A DNA stretch of 33,365 bases from Paulinella micropora (GCA_009731375.1 BJOX01000060.1:318480-351844), one strand, 5' to 3'. Shown: positions 10,376 to 19,013, numbered from the stretch's first letter. Notes: a model not told the origin generated them from the sequence alone. Numbers and translations are program-made.

Positions 10376-10887
10376 TAGAACTTTAAAAATATTTTAGATG
10401 TATCATTGTTTTCTTTTTTTGGTTTCTCGGGTTGTTGGTTATAAACATTGACACTAACACGGCTGGATTTCTTACTTCCCTTCTTAGGCTTAGGTTGCTC
10501 TTCTTCCTCACTTTCCTCGCTCTCACTCTCGCTCTCCTCTTCCACTTTCTTTTTTACCACCTTCTTCACCTTCTTCTGTTTAGTTTTCAATTTTATACCC
10601 GCAACCCGTCGGGCAACGATATCTACAAAGTCTTGTTCTACTTCCTCATCCGAACTGCTTTCTTCACTTATCTCACCGTCCCGCCCATCAATCATATCCT
10701 TAGCCAACTGCTTTTTAGACACGTGGTCCATCTTTTCGTCTTCGTTCATTTCTTTCACATTCTTAGCCTCTTCCTCCGCGAGTAATTCCCTTGCTCGTTC
10801 AATCTTTCTTTGCCTCGCATACTGTTTCTTCATTACAGTCGCTTTTTCAAGGTTCTTTATGGCAATCTCTCTATTACCTCTTGGCAT
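10375..10887 (-). CDS. Highly charged unknown protein (170 aa)
   Basis: The first ATG in the frame is at 10887 (MPRGNREIAIKNLEKA); a longer frame to 10962 lacks an ATG and overlaps the divergent fibre gene. The N-terminal 55 residues form a basic/acidic helix (QYARQRKIERARELLAEEEAK). A middle acidic Ser/Asp/Glu tract is followed by a Lys-rich block (KLKTKQKKVKKVVKKKVEE), then Glu/Ser repeats and another Lys block. Such alternating charge suggests a nucleic-acid or chromatin-associated protein, but no domain is recognised. It is divergently transcribed from the fibre gene across a 66-bp AT-rich spacer and sits directly upstream of the integrase, with which it may be co-transcribed. Confidence 0.7.
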   Translation of the reverse strand: MPRGNREIAIKNLEKATVMKKQYARQRKIERARELLAEEEAKNVKEMNEDEKMDHVSKKQLAKDMIDGRDGEISEESSSDEEVEQDFVDIVARRVAGIKLKTKQKKVKKVVKKKVEEESESESEESEEEEQPKPKKGSKKSSRVSVNVYNQQPEKPKKENNDTSKIFLKF

Positions 10888-10953
10888 TCTCGGATGTATA
10901 TCTAACCAAAAATAATTTTTATTCGGATTAATTATTATCCAAACTATATACTG
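10888..10953. promoter_or_regulatory. Divergent promoter region
   Basis: 66 bp, very AT-rich, separates the start of the minus-strand charged protein from the fibre ATG. ACTATATACTG just before 10954 resembles the TATATACG placed before the protease, penton and polymerase genes. Confidence 0.5.
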
Positions 10954-13900
10954 ATGTCTCAATACAAATCGCTCTTAGGCCTTAACGAGCTAGCTGTTGA
11001 TAGTCTAGATATAGCCAACCTTGATTTAACGAACACTAATATTATAGGCTTAAATACAGACAGGATACCAGAAGATGCTGACCCAGTAAATCTTTATTTT
11101 ACCGATGGCCGATTTGATGCGAGGTTGGCAACCAAATCAACATCTGATGTCAAAGAAGGAAAAAACCTATACTACACAGAGCAACGAGTGAGGGACAACG
11201 ACGAGGTTAAGGCCTCAACTCAGCACCGCTCTAATACGAGTAATCCGCATCAAACCAGCCTTTATAATTTGATAGATACTAACATATCCGCACCAACTGT
11301 CGGGCAATACTTAACTTATAATGATGTGGATGGTAAATGGAGGAATACCACTATTGGTTCAATTGACACACTCGCCGATGTAGTCATAACCGCACCAATA
11401 GCAATGAATAGTTATCTCACATATAATTCAATAAACTGGGTAAATAAAACCTTTCCGATAAATGTTGATGAATTCGGTAATATTAGTATGGGTGGTAATT
11501 TGAATATAACAGGAGTTAATTTACTAAATACAAAAGATGTTGATGATTGGATAACAGAACACTCGGCGAATAATGCGAAAGTGTCCGCAGATGGTTCAAT
11601 AGATACACACAGCGATGTAGTAATAACAACACCGACAGATAATCAACTGCTTATTTACAGCACTGGCCAATGGAGAAATGTTGCTTCACCTTTTCTTAGA
11701 TTAGACGGCACAGCAAGTATGACGGCTGGACTCAATATGGGAGGATTTGCGATTACAAATGTAGGTAATGTTGATGGTATTGATGTTTCAACTCTTGACA
11801 CGAATGTCGTTAAATTAACAGGAGACCAAACCATAGGAGGCAATAAGACATTTAGCAATGAAATTAAAGCAAATGCGGGAATTACATACTCTGGCACATT
11901 AACGACCACAACATTAACTAGTGGAGCAAAGATAGGAATACAAGGAGCAGTAGATGGAGGGAATACCCGCGGAATATTTATGTGGGAGACAGCAAATACA
12001 GACTGGGGGATTTATATGGCGCAATCTGGAACTAATAAATCATTAACTGGTTCAACATCAGCACTAGCAGGTGGTGTTGGAGGTGGTATAACCAGTTATG
12101 CTATAAGATTTAGATGTAGCACGGGCACAACAGAAGGTTTTATTTGGGAAAATCGTAATGCTGTTTTAATGTCATTAAGAGCGAGCGATGGACAATTACG
12201 GTGCTATGGTGGCCTTGATATGAACAGCCAAAGCATAACAAATGTTAATTTGGTTGATGGTGTTGATGTCTCCGCCCTTGACACTTCGGTTGTTAAATTA
12301 ACGGGAGACCAAACCATAGGAGGAACGAAAACATTCAGCGACAAGATAACAATAGCATTAGACAAGCCAATAATTATGGGAAGAACGACGAGAGGATTGG
12401 CGGCATATACAGGAGGATTAGAGTTATATGGAACATCAGGTGTAGCTGGCCCACATATACAAGCATTTACGACAGCCAACCCCAATTACCCTTGTTTTCA
12501 ATTAATTAACAACGGACATAGTAATACAGCATTAAAATTTGATTGTTATTGGGACGGAGCAGTTAATGATAAGTCAAGTTTTCTTACTTCAAATTTTATG
12601 ATATCCAAAGGCACTAATCTTCTTTTTCAATACGCGGCAGGAGTAGCCGTAGGAAGCAATATAACCTTTAATACAGCAATGGAAATCAATAGCACATCGG
12701 GCTTATTGACGACGAAGGCGATAACCGCGAGTGGTGCGATAACAGCAAATGCTGGAATTTCGGCGACTACGATAACAACGAGCGATAATGTGGTAGTAGG
12801 CACTGGAAAAAGCCTTTTCATAGATAGAAATGGAGCAGCGGTCAATAACAAACTGGTATTGTGGGATGGTAATTCAGGTTCAACTACTGCATTTCTTGGA
12901 TTTGGTGTTGCCAGCGGAACATTGATATATAACATTAATTCTGGTGATAGTCATGTATTTTATCATAGCGTCTCAACAGAATTATTCAGAATTAACAATA
13001 CAGCAATTACTGCTTCAAAGGCAATAACAGCAAATGCAGGGATTACATACACAGGCACATTAACATCGGCAACAAATACAAGTGGAGCAAAGATAGGAAT
13101 TCAGGGGCCAACTGACGGGACGAGTGCGAAAGGTATATTTTTGTGGGATACAACCAACACAAGCTGGGGGATTTATGCGGCATCTGGTGGGGCTCTAAAC
13201 ACTAGAAGTTTGGCAAATGGTTTAGCCGTTTCAGGAAATGATTTTGCTTCGTATAGTTTCCGTTTTAGGGTTGCTAATGATGCCACAATGGGATTTATAT
13301 GGGAGAACTCATCTGAACAATTGTTAATGTCATTAAATGGTTCAACAGGGACTTTATACACGAGAGGCAACATAAGCATAAACGGAGCGCTGGCAGCAAC
13401 ACAATCTTATGTAGATACAAAAGATGGAGGAAATGTGAAATTAACGGGAGACCAAACAATAACAGGAATAAAAATATTTAATGGAACGAGAAATGATATA
13501 AGAGCGCTAAATTTGTTAAGCCAAGCCGATTTTAATAATGTTGATATTATTAATGGTGGAAATATTACGTATAATGGAGCAAGGATATTAAACCAAAATG
13601 GAGGAGATATATTCTTTTCTCAGACGGGTGATTGGCAGTCTTTCTTATATACTCTAAACACCGATACAAGCGGAACCGCCGACCAACGAGGATACCTATT
13701 CACGAATGTAGCATTTGATGTAAAGGGTGCGGGTCTTTATATTTCAAAACTCTTAGATAATAAAAGTGCTTCGTCTGATATTGTCCGTTTTAACAATGCT
13801 GGTGGTATGCGGTTTTATGGTGCTTTGGATATGAATTCAAACAACATAACAAGTGCTGGAACAATAACGGCCAGTGGAGTTATAACGGCGAATGGAGGAT

Positions 13901-15453
13901 TAACAGGAACGACACTCACAGCAAGCGGAGCAATAACAGCGAATGCGGGAGTTGATATGAAAAGCCAAAAAATAACAAATTTATCAACTCCAACTGCTTC
14001 AACGGACGGGGCGAACAAAAGTTATGTAGATACGTTAGATGGTCAGAATGTGAAAATAACGGGAACTCAAACAATAGCAGGTGTAAAAACATTTAGTAAT
14101 AATATTACAACATCAAATGGTGTGCCGATAATCGTGGGACGAACTACTAAATCAGGAGTTTCAGGCGGATTGGAACTATACGGGAATGTAAGTTCATCGG
14201 CGGGGCCTCATATTCAATGTGTATCATCTGAGGATAACAATCCTGCTTTTCAACTTCTTTCTTGGTCTCACGGAAATATAAATTTAGTGTTTGATGCTTA
14301 TTATTCTGGTTCATCGTGGGTATCTAGCAGTTCTGGTTCAAACTTTTTGATAAGCAAAAGCAATACTCTCCTCACATGTTCTTATAAATCAGGAGTAGGT
14401 GCGGGAAGTGCTGTTAGTTGGATCACTGGGCCATATCTTGACACTTCTGGATTTTTCAATATTCCAACTACGGGAGCCAATGGAGTGATAACATTAGGAA
14501 CGAGATCAGGATTTGCGAATGAGCCTATGATTTTATTAAGGTCTGGTAATAGCACTAATAACCGCGGTTTCTTTGGTTTTAGTGGCACCAATGTGTATGC
14601 TTGGTGCACTTCAACTGCGTCAGGAGAACCTTCTGGAACTTATAACTATATAGCAGTTGGAGGTGCGTGGGGTAATTCGTCGGATAGAAGACTAAAAGCA
14701 GATATTAAAACATTAGATTGTGGGGATTGTTGCGAGAAACTAATGAAATTAAATTGTTGTTCATATTATTTGAAAACCGACGAAAAGAAAGAAAAAAAGA
14801 ATTGTGGGTTTATTGCTGATGAAGTTAAAAAAATATTTCCAGAGTTTGTTGATAATACGGATATGAAAATAGGAGAAGATGAAAACATTGAAGGAATAAC
14901 ATATACAAGTTTTATTCCGATATTAGTCAGTGCTTTTCAACACCTGGCAGAAAAAGTAGTTAAATTAGAAAAAGAAAATAAAACTTTACTTAATATACCA
15001 AGCAAATTTAGTAGCAGAAATCCGAGCAGTCGTTTTCCCGTAAGGACAAGCCCTTACAAACCCAATATAGTTTTTGAGATTGTAAGTGGTTTTTGTAAAA
15101 AAGCACTTACTATGCCCCCTAGATTACACCCACCACCAATTATAGAAGTAGATGGAGGCGAACTCACACCAGAGTTGAAGAACCGTGTGCTTGATGTTCA
15201 GATTAAGCAGGAAGAAAAAAAATTAGACCACGAATACGAGGACAGCTGGGATTGCTGTTTGACTAAGCGAAAAACCGACAGCCGACTTATTAAATACTTA
15301 TTTCAAATGGGTATCATTATCGCCATCATCACCCTTTGTATCGTTAGGCTGTCTGAAAAGAACTTACCGTGCGAGGTTGCTAACACTTATGTAGGTATTT
15401 TGACCTTGCTTATCGGCATCTGCCTTCCTTCTCCTTCTAGCTCAAAGAAGTGA
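10954..15453 (+). CDS. Phage-like fibre protein with peptidase S74 chaperone domain (ORF runs on into next gene)
   Basis: 1499-codon frame. Residues about 40-95 have the phage-fibre NLYFTDGRFDARLATKS / NLYYTEQRV repeat. The shaft has four copies of K[LI]TG-x-QTI-x-G-x-K-x-F (Lys at residues 287, 448, 829 and 1034). There are also two duplicated modules, SGAKIGIQG…WGIY and PII[MV]GRTT…GGLELYG…AGPHIQ. Near residue 1243 SSDRRLKADIK gives the peptidase S74 Ser/Lys dyad (S1243, K1248, five residues apart as in the family). The following 100 residues end in a coiled coil (HLAEKVVKLEKENK). S74 domains trimerise fibres and cleave themselves off N-terminal to the serine. The frame then continues without stop into the membrane-protein gene (ATG 15112), so the true fibre end is uncertain; about 1350-1386 aa is expected. 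Role: host attachment, by inference. Confidence 0.88.
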   Translation: MSQYKSLLGLNELAVDSLDIANLDLTNTNIIGLNTDRIPEDADPVNLYFTDGRFDARLATKSTSDVKEGKNLYYTEQRVRDNDEVKASTQHRSNTSNPHQTSLYNLIDTNISAPTVGQYLTYNDVDGKWRNTTIGSIDTLADVVITAPIAMNSYLTYNSINWVNKTFPINVDEFGNISMGGNLNITGVNLLNTKDVDDWITEHSANNAKVSADGSIDTHSDVVITTPTDNQLLIYSTGQWRNVASPFLRLDGTASMTAGLNMGGFAITNVGNVDGIDVSTLDTNVVKLTGDQTIGGNKTFSNEIKANAGITYSGTLTTTTLTSGAKIGIQGAVDGGNTRGIFMWETANTDWGIYMAQSGTNKSLTGSTSALAGGVGGGITSYAIRFRCSTGTTEGFIWENRNAVLMSLRASDGQLRCYGGLDMNSQSITNVNLVDGVDVSALDTSVVKLTGDQTIGGTKTFSDKITIALDKPIIMGRTTRGLAAYTGGLELYGTSGVAGPHIQAFTTANPNYPCFQLINNGHSNTALKFDCYWDGAVNDKSSFLTSNFMISKGTNLLFQYAAGVAVGSNITFNTAMEINSTSGLLTTKAITASGAITANAGISATTITTSDNVVVGTGKSLFIDRNGAAVNNKLVLWDGNSGSTTAFLGFGVASGTLIYNINSGDSHVFYHSVSTELFRINNTAITASKAITANAGITYTGTLTSATNTSGAKIGIQGPTDGTSAKGIFLWDTTNTSWGIYAASGGALNTRSLANGLAVSGNDFASYSFRFRVANDATMGFIWENSSEQLLMSLNGSTGTLYTRGNISINGALAATQSYVDTKDGGNVKLTGDQTITGIKIFNGTRNDIRALNLLSQADFNNVDIINGGNITYNGARILNQNGGDIFFSQTGDWQSFLYTLNTDTSGTADQRGYLFTNVAFDVKGAGLYISKLLDNKSASSDIVRFNNAGGMRFYGALDMNSNNITSAGTITASGVITANGGLTGTTLTASGAITANAGVDMKSQKITNLSTPTASTDGANKSYVDTLDGQNVKITGTQTIAGVKTFSNNITTSNGVPIIVGRTTKSGVSGGLELYGNVSSSAGPHIQCVSSEDNNPAFQLLSWSHGNINLVFDAYYSGSSWVSSSSGSNFLISKSNTLLTCSYKSGVGAGSAVSWITGPYLDTSGFFNIPTTGANGVITLGTRSGFANEPMILLRSGNSTNNRGFFGFSGTNVYAWCTSTASGEPSGTYNYIAVGGAWGNSSDRRLKADIKTLDCGDCCEKLMKLNCCSYYLKTDEKKEKKNCGFIADEVKKIFPEFVDNTDMKIGEDENIEGITYTSFIPILVSAFQHLAEKVVKLEKENKTLLNIPSKFSSRNPSSRFPVRTSPYKPNIVFEIVSGFCKKALTMPPRLHPPPIIEVDGGELTPELKNRVLDVQIKQEEKKLDHEYEDSWDCCLTKRKTDSRLIKYLFQMGIIIAIITLCIVRLSEKNLPCEVANTYVGILTLLIGICLPSPSSSKK
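15065..15070 (+). promoter_or_regulatory. ATATAG motif (membrane-protein gene)
   Basis: AATATAG lies 41 nt before ATG 15112, inside the fibre reading frame. It is followed by GTTTTTGAG, also present at the same relative place before the major capsid gene. Confidence 0.5.
15082..15110 (+). promoter_or_regulatory. Palindromic leader, type B (membrane-protein gene)
   Basis: 29 nt folding as GTAAGTG … CACTTAC (7-bp outer stem) with an inner TTTTT/AAAAA pairing. It is one base different from 19937-19965 before the capsid start. It ends 1 nt before the ATG at 15112. Confidence 0.75.
15112..15453 (+). CDS. Small two-helix membrane protein (113 aa)
   Basis: It lies in the same frame as the fibre ORF but has its own ATG, ATATAG motif and stem-loop leader shared with the capsid gene, so I treat it as a separate gene. 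The N-terminus is Pro-rich (PPRLHPPPIIEVDGGELTP), then a charged helix, a SWDCCLTKRKTDSRLIKYL segment, and two hydrophobic helices (QMGIIIAIITLCIVRL and TYVGILTLLIGICLPSP). Similar short proteins with a Cys pair, KTD-x-x-[LI] and two membrane helices ending in LP-x-P are, as I recall, common in polinton-like and giant viruses. It may be a membrane component of the particle. VDGG|EL resembles the capsid QHGG|EL motif. Confidence 0.7.
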   Translation: MPPRLHPPPIIEVDGGELTPELKNRVLDVQIKQEEKKLDHEYEDSWDCCLTKRKTDSRLIKYLFQMGIIIAIITLCIVRLSEKNLPCEVANTYVGILTLLIGICLPSPSSSKK

Positions 15454-15689
15454 ACATTCAAACGAATAGATTTTATACCAAGAGCTATCACCAGCACAGA
15501 TTAGCGGAATAGCTTCATCAAAACTAACACACCAATCACTAAAAGGCTTATACACACATCCTTTTTGAATACACCACACACAGCTTTCATTTTTTTTTTA
15601 CACTGACCCGCGAATAGAAATCACAAGCAGTCCGAGCGGAAATATTAATTAATAAAAAGTTTATAAGCAGTAATATAGAGGGCATCGCA
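15454..15689. other. Intergenic spacer, no gene seen
   Basis: 236 bp, AT-rich near its 3' end. It contains a T run at about 15592-15600 and the AT-rich approach to the next start. Confidence 0.5.
15673..15678 (+). promoter_or_regulatory. ATATAG motif
   Basis: AATATAGAGG, 11 nt before ATG 15690. Confidence 0.45.
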
Positions 15690-16052
15690 ATGGCAGACTA
15701 TAAATACCAAAAGATTATTTTTCTGGGTAATGATTTTGTTGGCGGTAGCAAGACATTTGACAAAAACATTCAAATGAACTTTACACCAACAAGAATGAAT
15801 GTTAAGTTTATCCACTATTATAATGACTTGACTGAAACGAAAACAAAAATCCTTTATATGGACCGCATCGGCATTATCGGAACATTCGCAGACAGCACCA
15901 CTGCAAACATTTCAAATCTCGGCTACAACTTGGGAGTAGTAGGTTGGACCGACGGGCAATACACATTTAAAGTGCTTAAAACGGACAGCGGTAATATTGA
16001 GACCGACCAACTAGCTGGAAGAATTGTTATTTGTTTAGAATTTTTGGGTTGA
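15690..16052 (+). CDS. Unknown 120-aa protein, probably structural
   Basis: ATG start with ATATAG 11 nt upstream; the stop lies 14 nt before the ATPase start. The composition is that of a compact beta-rich protein, with many Thr, Asn, Gly and aromatic residues (MADYKYQKIIFLGNDFVGG, then GYNLGVVGWTDGQYTFKVLK) and no signal or membrane helix. Its place between the fibre/membrane-protein genes and the packaging ATPase suggests a minor virion or assembly protein. No family recognised. Confidence 0.7.
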   Translation: MADYKYQKIIFLGNDFVGGSKTFDKNIQMNFTPTRMNVKFIHYYNDLTETKTKILYMDRIGIIGTFADSTTANISNLGYNLGVVGWTDGQYTFKVLKTDSGNIETDQLAGRIVICLEFLG

Positions 16053-16056
16053 TAAA

Positions 16057-16062
16057 ATATAG
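16057..16062 (+). promoter_or_regulatory. ATATAG motif (ATPase)
   Basis: AAAATATAGAGTG, 4 nt before ATG 16067, inside the short spacer after the 15690 gene. Confidence 0.45.
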
Positions 16063-16066
16063 AGTG

Positions 16067-16888
16067 ATGGAGAAAATTAATGATATACGAGTTAGACCAG
16101 TTAAGCAAAACGGAGATGGAGACAAGTTGGCAAAAGGACATAAGTTGTTTGATGAGGCGTTCGCTAACATATTTTTGCTTGCCAGAAAAAAATCGGGGAA
16201 GACGACCGCACTGTTTGAAATCCTGAAACGAACGACCGACAAAAAGACCCGCATTGTTATTATTGCCAGCACAATACACAAGGACCACATCTACAAAGAA
16301 ATGGTAAAGCACTTCAAGAAAAAGGGAAACCCAATGGCGATATACACATATTTGAAAACGGACGGATACAGTGTGATTGATTACGAGTTAGATAAACTGA
16401 ATAAACCCGATGAAGAGCAAGAAGGCGAGGTTGTGCGGGACGAGAAAGAAGAACCGAAGCCGAAGTTTTTATACTTTGGAAAAGAAGAAAAGAAGAAGCA
16501 GGAGGGAGGCGAAAAGGTGGAGAGACCGAGCAAATACATCACACCAGAAGTCGTGTTCGTATTAGATGACCTTGGAAGTGGACTCAGAGATAAGTCAGTA
16601 AGCGACCTGTTGAAAAAAAATAGACACTACAAGTCAAAGGTGATTATGAGTTCGCAATACCTGAACGACTTACGACCTGAGGCAATCAAACAGCTAGACT
16701 ATCTTCTTATTTTTCCTGGACAGAGTGTTGATAAAATAGAACTCGTGTATAAACATCTGGACCTCGGCTACGACCTTGAATACTTCATTGAAAAATACCA
16801 CGAGGCGACAAAAGAACGGTTTAACTTTTTGTATGTTGATTCTGTATCGGACGAACTGAGGCAAAATTTCAACTATCGCTTGCGATAG
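16067..16888 (+). CDS. FtsK/HerA-type genome-packaging ATPase
   Basis: 273 aa from ATG 16067; a longer frame to 16031 lacks ATG. It powers DNA translocation into the capsid. The Walker A-like loop is ARKKSGKTT (residues 39-47, K45), the Walker B is VVFVLDDL (162-169, D167/D168), and the conserved RH pair (186-187) and MSSQYL (194-199, sensor Gln) follow as in A32-like ATPases of Polintons and large DNA viruses. A Lys/Glu-rich insert (residues about 115-155) separates the two Walker motifs. The gene ends inside a perfect mini-hairpin that includes the TAG stop. It neighbours the capsid, protease and penton genes, the usual Polinton morphogenesis block. Confidence 0.92.
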   Translation: MEKINDIRVRPVKQNGDGDKLAKGHKLFDEAFANIFLLARKKSGKTTALFEILKRTTDKKTRIVIIASTIHKDHIYKEMVKHFKKKGNPMAIYTYLKTDGYSVIDYELDKLNKPDEEQEGEVVRDEKEEPKPKFLYFGKEEKKKQEGGEKVERPSKYITPEVVFVLDDLGSGLRDKSVSDLLKKNRHYKSKVIMSSQYLNDLRPEAIKQLDYLLIFPGQSVDKIELVYKHLDLGYDLEYFIEKYHEATKERFNFLYVDSVSDELRQNFNYRLR

Positions 16889-16923
16889 TCTATTGTCCCG
16901 CTTGCGGGACTAATTTCAATAAA
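16873..16923 (+). terminator. Tandem mini-hairpins plus AATAAA at ATPase 3' end
   Basis: CTATCGC-TT-GCGATAG (16873-16888, the stop TAG is its last three bases) and GTCCCGC-TT-GCGGGAC (16895-16910) are perfect 7-bp stems sharing the core CGCTTGCG. AATAAA follows at 16918-16923. Together they look like a 3'-end/polyadenylation signal; giant viruses of the mimivirus group are known to use hairpins for this. Confidence 0.6.
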
Positions 16924-16964
16924 CGATTTTTGTAATTTAAAATAATTATTTTTTTCAGAACTTT

Positions 16965-16970
16965 ATATAG
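16965..16970 (+). promoter_or_regulatory. ATATAG motif adjacent to start
   Basis: CTTTATATAG directly abuts ATG 16971, so either transcription starts very close to the ATG or the motif acts as a leader element. Confidence 0.45.
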
Positions 16971-17282
16971 ATGCCAACATCACCCGTGATTATTTCACAA
17001 CCAGCAGGATACAATATCGGATACAATCCAAGCCCAGTCAAAATGCAACAGAAAGGAGGAAGAAAGAAGGGAAAAAAGAAACAAACAGGAGGCAAAGTTA
17101 ATTGGAAAAAAGTCGGACAAGCGATATTGGATGCTAATAGATTTATCAAGAAGAACCAATTGATTTCAAAGGGTGCTACTTTTCTGAGCGATGTCGGAGT
17201 TCCTTATGCGGACCGTGTAGCGAGGGCTGCGGCGAAGCAAGGATACGGCAAACAACGAGGTGGGGCAGTCAAATTTCGTTAA
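16971..17282 (+). CDS. Basic core/minor capsid-like protein (103 aa)
   Basis: Very Lys/Arg/Gly-rich. Three Q-x-G-G motifs (QKGG 27-30, QTGG 38-41, QRGG 95-98) divide it into a Pro-rich leader, a basic peptide, an amphipathic domain (VNWKKVGQAILDANRFIKKN then VGVPYADRVARAAAKQGYG) and a short tail. This resembles small processed core or membrane-lytic proteins of adenovirus-like viruses, and the adjacent gene encodes an adenain-type protease that could cut it. The DANRF-I-KK…LIS…GVPYAD…GYG pattern is, as I recall, found in other polinton-like and giant viruses. Function as a DNA-condensing or entry peptide is inference. Confidence 0.7.
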   Translation: MPTSPVIISQPAGYNIGYNPSPVKMQQKGGRKKGKKKQTGGKVNWKKVGQAILDANRFIKKNQLISKGATFLSDVGVPYADRVARAAAKQGYGKQRGGAVKFR

Positions 17283-17338
17283 ACCCCCAACCCGATTGAT
17301 GTAAAATCTTATATTAATTTTTTTCTATAACATATACG

Positions 17339-18955
17339 ATGGTTGTAAAAAAACCGCGAAAGAAACAAAGACCGCCGAGGATATACAGAACCAAAGACGG
17401 AAGGCCATATATTAAAGTAAAACGCAAACGAGCATATCTCAACTTTGGCGAGAAAACGAATGACCTTTCAACACTTCAAATTGTTAAACTGTTTTTGAAA
17501 TATATGGGGAAGACGGCAAAGAAGACCCCTACAAAACGGAAAGCCCGCGAGAAAGTAATTAAGTCAGAATTTGACCGTCTTGAATACGAGAACCGAAATC
17601 AGATACAAGACAACTTACAGAAAAAATATGACCTGATACACGAACAGGAAGAAAAGGAGAAGAAGAAAAGGGAAGAGATAGAAGAAGAAAAGAAAAGGTT
17701 GGAAATAAAAGAAATGAAAGACCTTGAAGAGAAAGAAGAAGAAAAGAAAAGGAGAGAGAGGAAGGAGGATGCTGAAATGAAGGAAAGACGAGAAGAAAAG
17801 AAGAGGGAAATAGCAAAACTACAACGAATTAATATGGAATTAATAGAACACCAGAAAACTAACAATCTTTTGACAATGCCTACGACACCAGCACCAAAAA
17901 GGACTAAAACACCGCAGTCTGGCAAAATAAAAGATGTAACTGACGAACTGAAAGCGAAAGACTCAAAATATAGGCAAATAGAACGGGAAAAAATCGTTAA
18001 TGAAATGATAGATGGTCGTAGAGTCAAACCGTGGCCAACTAATAAGGTAATAATAAATAAACTAGCAGAAGTAGGAATTAATATCCCGATTGTTAAATCT
18101 GGCAAAAATAAGTCTAATTATAAAAATTCAATGAAACAGTTTCTTTACAATCACAAAACAACGGTCGGAATAAAAACACCAGCGGATGGATGGGCTAGGT
18201 TTGGTGCTTGGTTTTCTAAGAAAATAGCAAAAAAAAATTTAGCACCACCACCATTTCCACCAGCGGAAGAAAAAGAAGAACCACAACCAGAACCACAACC
18301 AGAACCACAACCAGAACCACAACCAGAACCACAACCAGAACCACAACCAGAAGAAAAAGAAGAACAACCGCCAGCCGACGATGAGGATGTGAAAGACTTA
18401 ATAACTCAATTCCAAAATATGCCACCACCGTTAGAAGACGACAAAGAACAAGGCGGGACGGGCTACCGCGGGCTAATGACAGACGAAATAGATAACATTA
18501 TGAAAAAGCACGATTGGTATTTGGGGACAGTAGCCAGCGACGAAATAAACAAATTGAATCCAGAAAAAAGAAAGAAGTATGGCTTTATTATGAACTTAGA
18601 TAAGTCTAGTCAAGCGGGCTCACATTGGATTGCTGTTTGGGTTGACCTGATTAAAGATGACTCTATTGAAATCTACGACCCTCTCGCACTGTATAAGCCG
18701 ACCGAGCTATTTCTACACCAAATGAAACAACTTATTGAAAAGAGTAAGCCGAGCACATACCTGCTTATGAAGGTTAATCAGGTTAAGAACCAAAGCGACA
18801 CAACAGATACCTGCGGATGGCATAGTATTAGGTTTCTTAAAGAAAGAGCTAAGGGAAATCGCTTTAAATTTGCCAGCGGTTGGACTGACTTAAAAGAAGA
18901 CGAAGCGGAGGAGTTGAAAGCACAGAACGGGTATGGCTTTGACACATATATATGA
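17339..18955 (+). CDS. Adenain/Ulp1-type cysteine protease with long N-terminal extension
   Basis: 538 aa, ATG preceded by CATATACG. N-terminal basic segment (1-75); Glu/Lys/Arg coiled coil (about 85-170); linker with a helical domain (about 200-295); PQPE tandem repeats (315-338); then the protease (about 374-538). The catalytic set is visible: H429 in GSHWIAVW, D447 in IEIYDPLA, Gln in VNQVKNQ (481/485) and C492 in DTCGWHS, the order of adenovirus-type and Ulp1-type proteases. EQGG|TGYRG (370-373) precedes the catalytic domain and may be a self-cleavage site. Adenain itself is about 200 aa, so the extra 370 residues are unusual and may tether or scaffold the protease in assembling particles. 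Role: virion maturation. Confidence 0.88.
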   Translation: MVVKKPRKKQRPPRIYRTKDGRPYIKVKRKRAYLNFGEKTNDLSTLQIVKLFLKYMGKTAKKTPTKRKAREKVIKSEFDRLEYENRNQIQDNLQKKYDLIHEQEEKEKKKREEIEEEKKRLEIKEMKDLEEKEEEKKRRERKEDAEMKERREEKKREIAKLQRINMELIEHQKTNNLLTMPTTPAPKRTKTPQSGKIKDVTDELKAKDSKYRQIEREKIVNEMIDGRRVKPWPTNKVIINKLAEVGINIPIVKSGKNKSNYKNSMKQFLYNHKTTVGIKTPADGWARFGAWFSKKIAKKNLAPPPFPPAEEKEEPQPEPQPEPQPEPQPEPQPEPQPEEKEEQPPADDEDVKDLITQFQNMPPPLEDDKEQGGTGYRGLMTDEIDNIMKKHDWYLGTVASDEINKLNPEKRKKYGFIMNLDKSSQAGSHWIAVWVDLIKDDSIEIYDPLALYKPTELFLHQMKQLIEKSKPSTYLLMKVNQVKNQSDTTDTCGWHSIRFLKERAKGNRFKFASGWTDLKEDEAEELKAQNGYGFDTYI

Positions 18956-19013
18956 AGCAATTAACGACTACATCGATAGATGTAAAACAAAAAAAAAATA
19001 TTTTTGAATATAT

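Noticed and set aside
10448-10915. 155-codon plus-strand frame opposite the charged protein
   Set aside because: Ser/Phe/Leu antisense shadow of the Lys/Glu-rich minus-strand gene.
15082-15110. GTAAGT at 15082 as a true splice donor of the fibre transcript
   Set aside because: The same sequence occurs in the non-coding leader of the capsid gene and forms a palindrome ending next to the ATG, so a shared leader element explains it better; splicing not excluded.
17599-18105. 168-codon minus-strand frame opposite the protease coiled coil
   Set aside because: Ser/Phe-rich antisense of a Lys/Glu-rich coding region; shadow of the protease gene.
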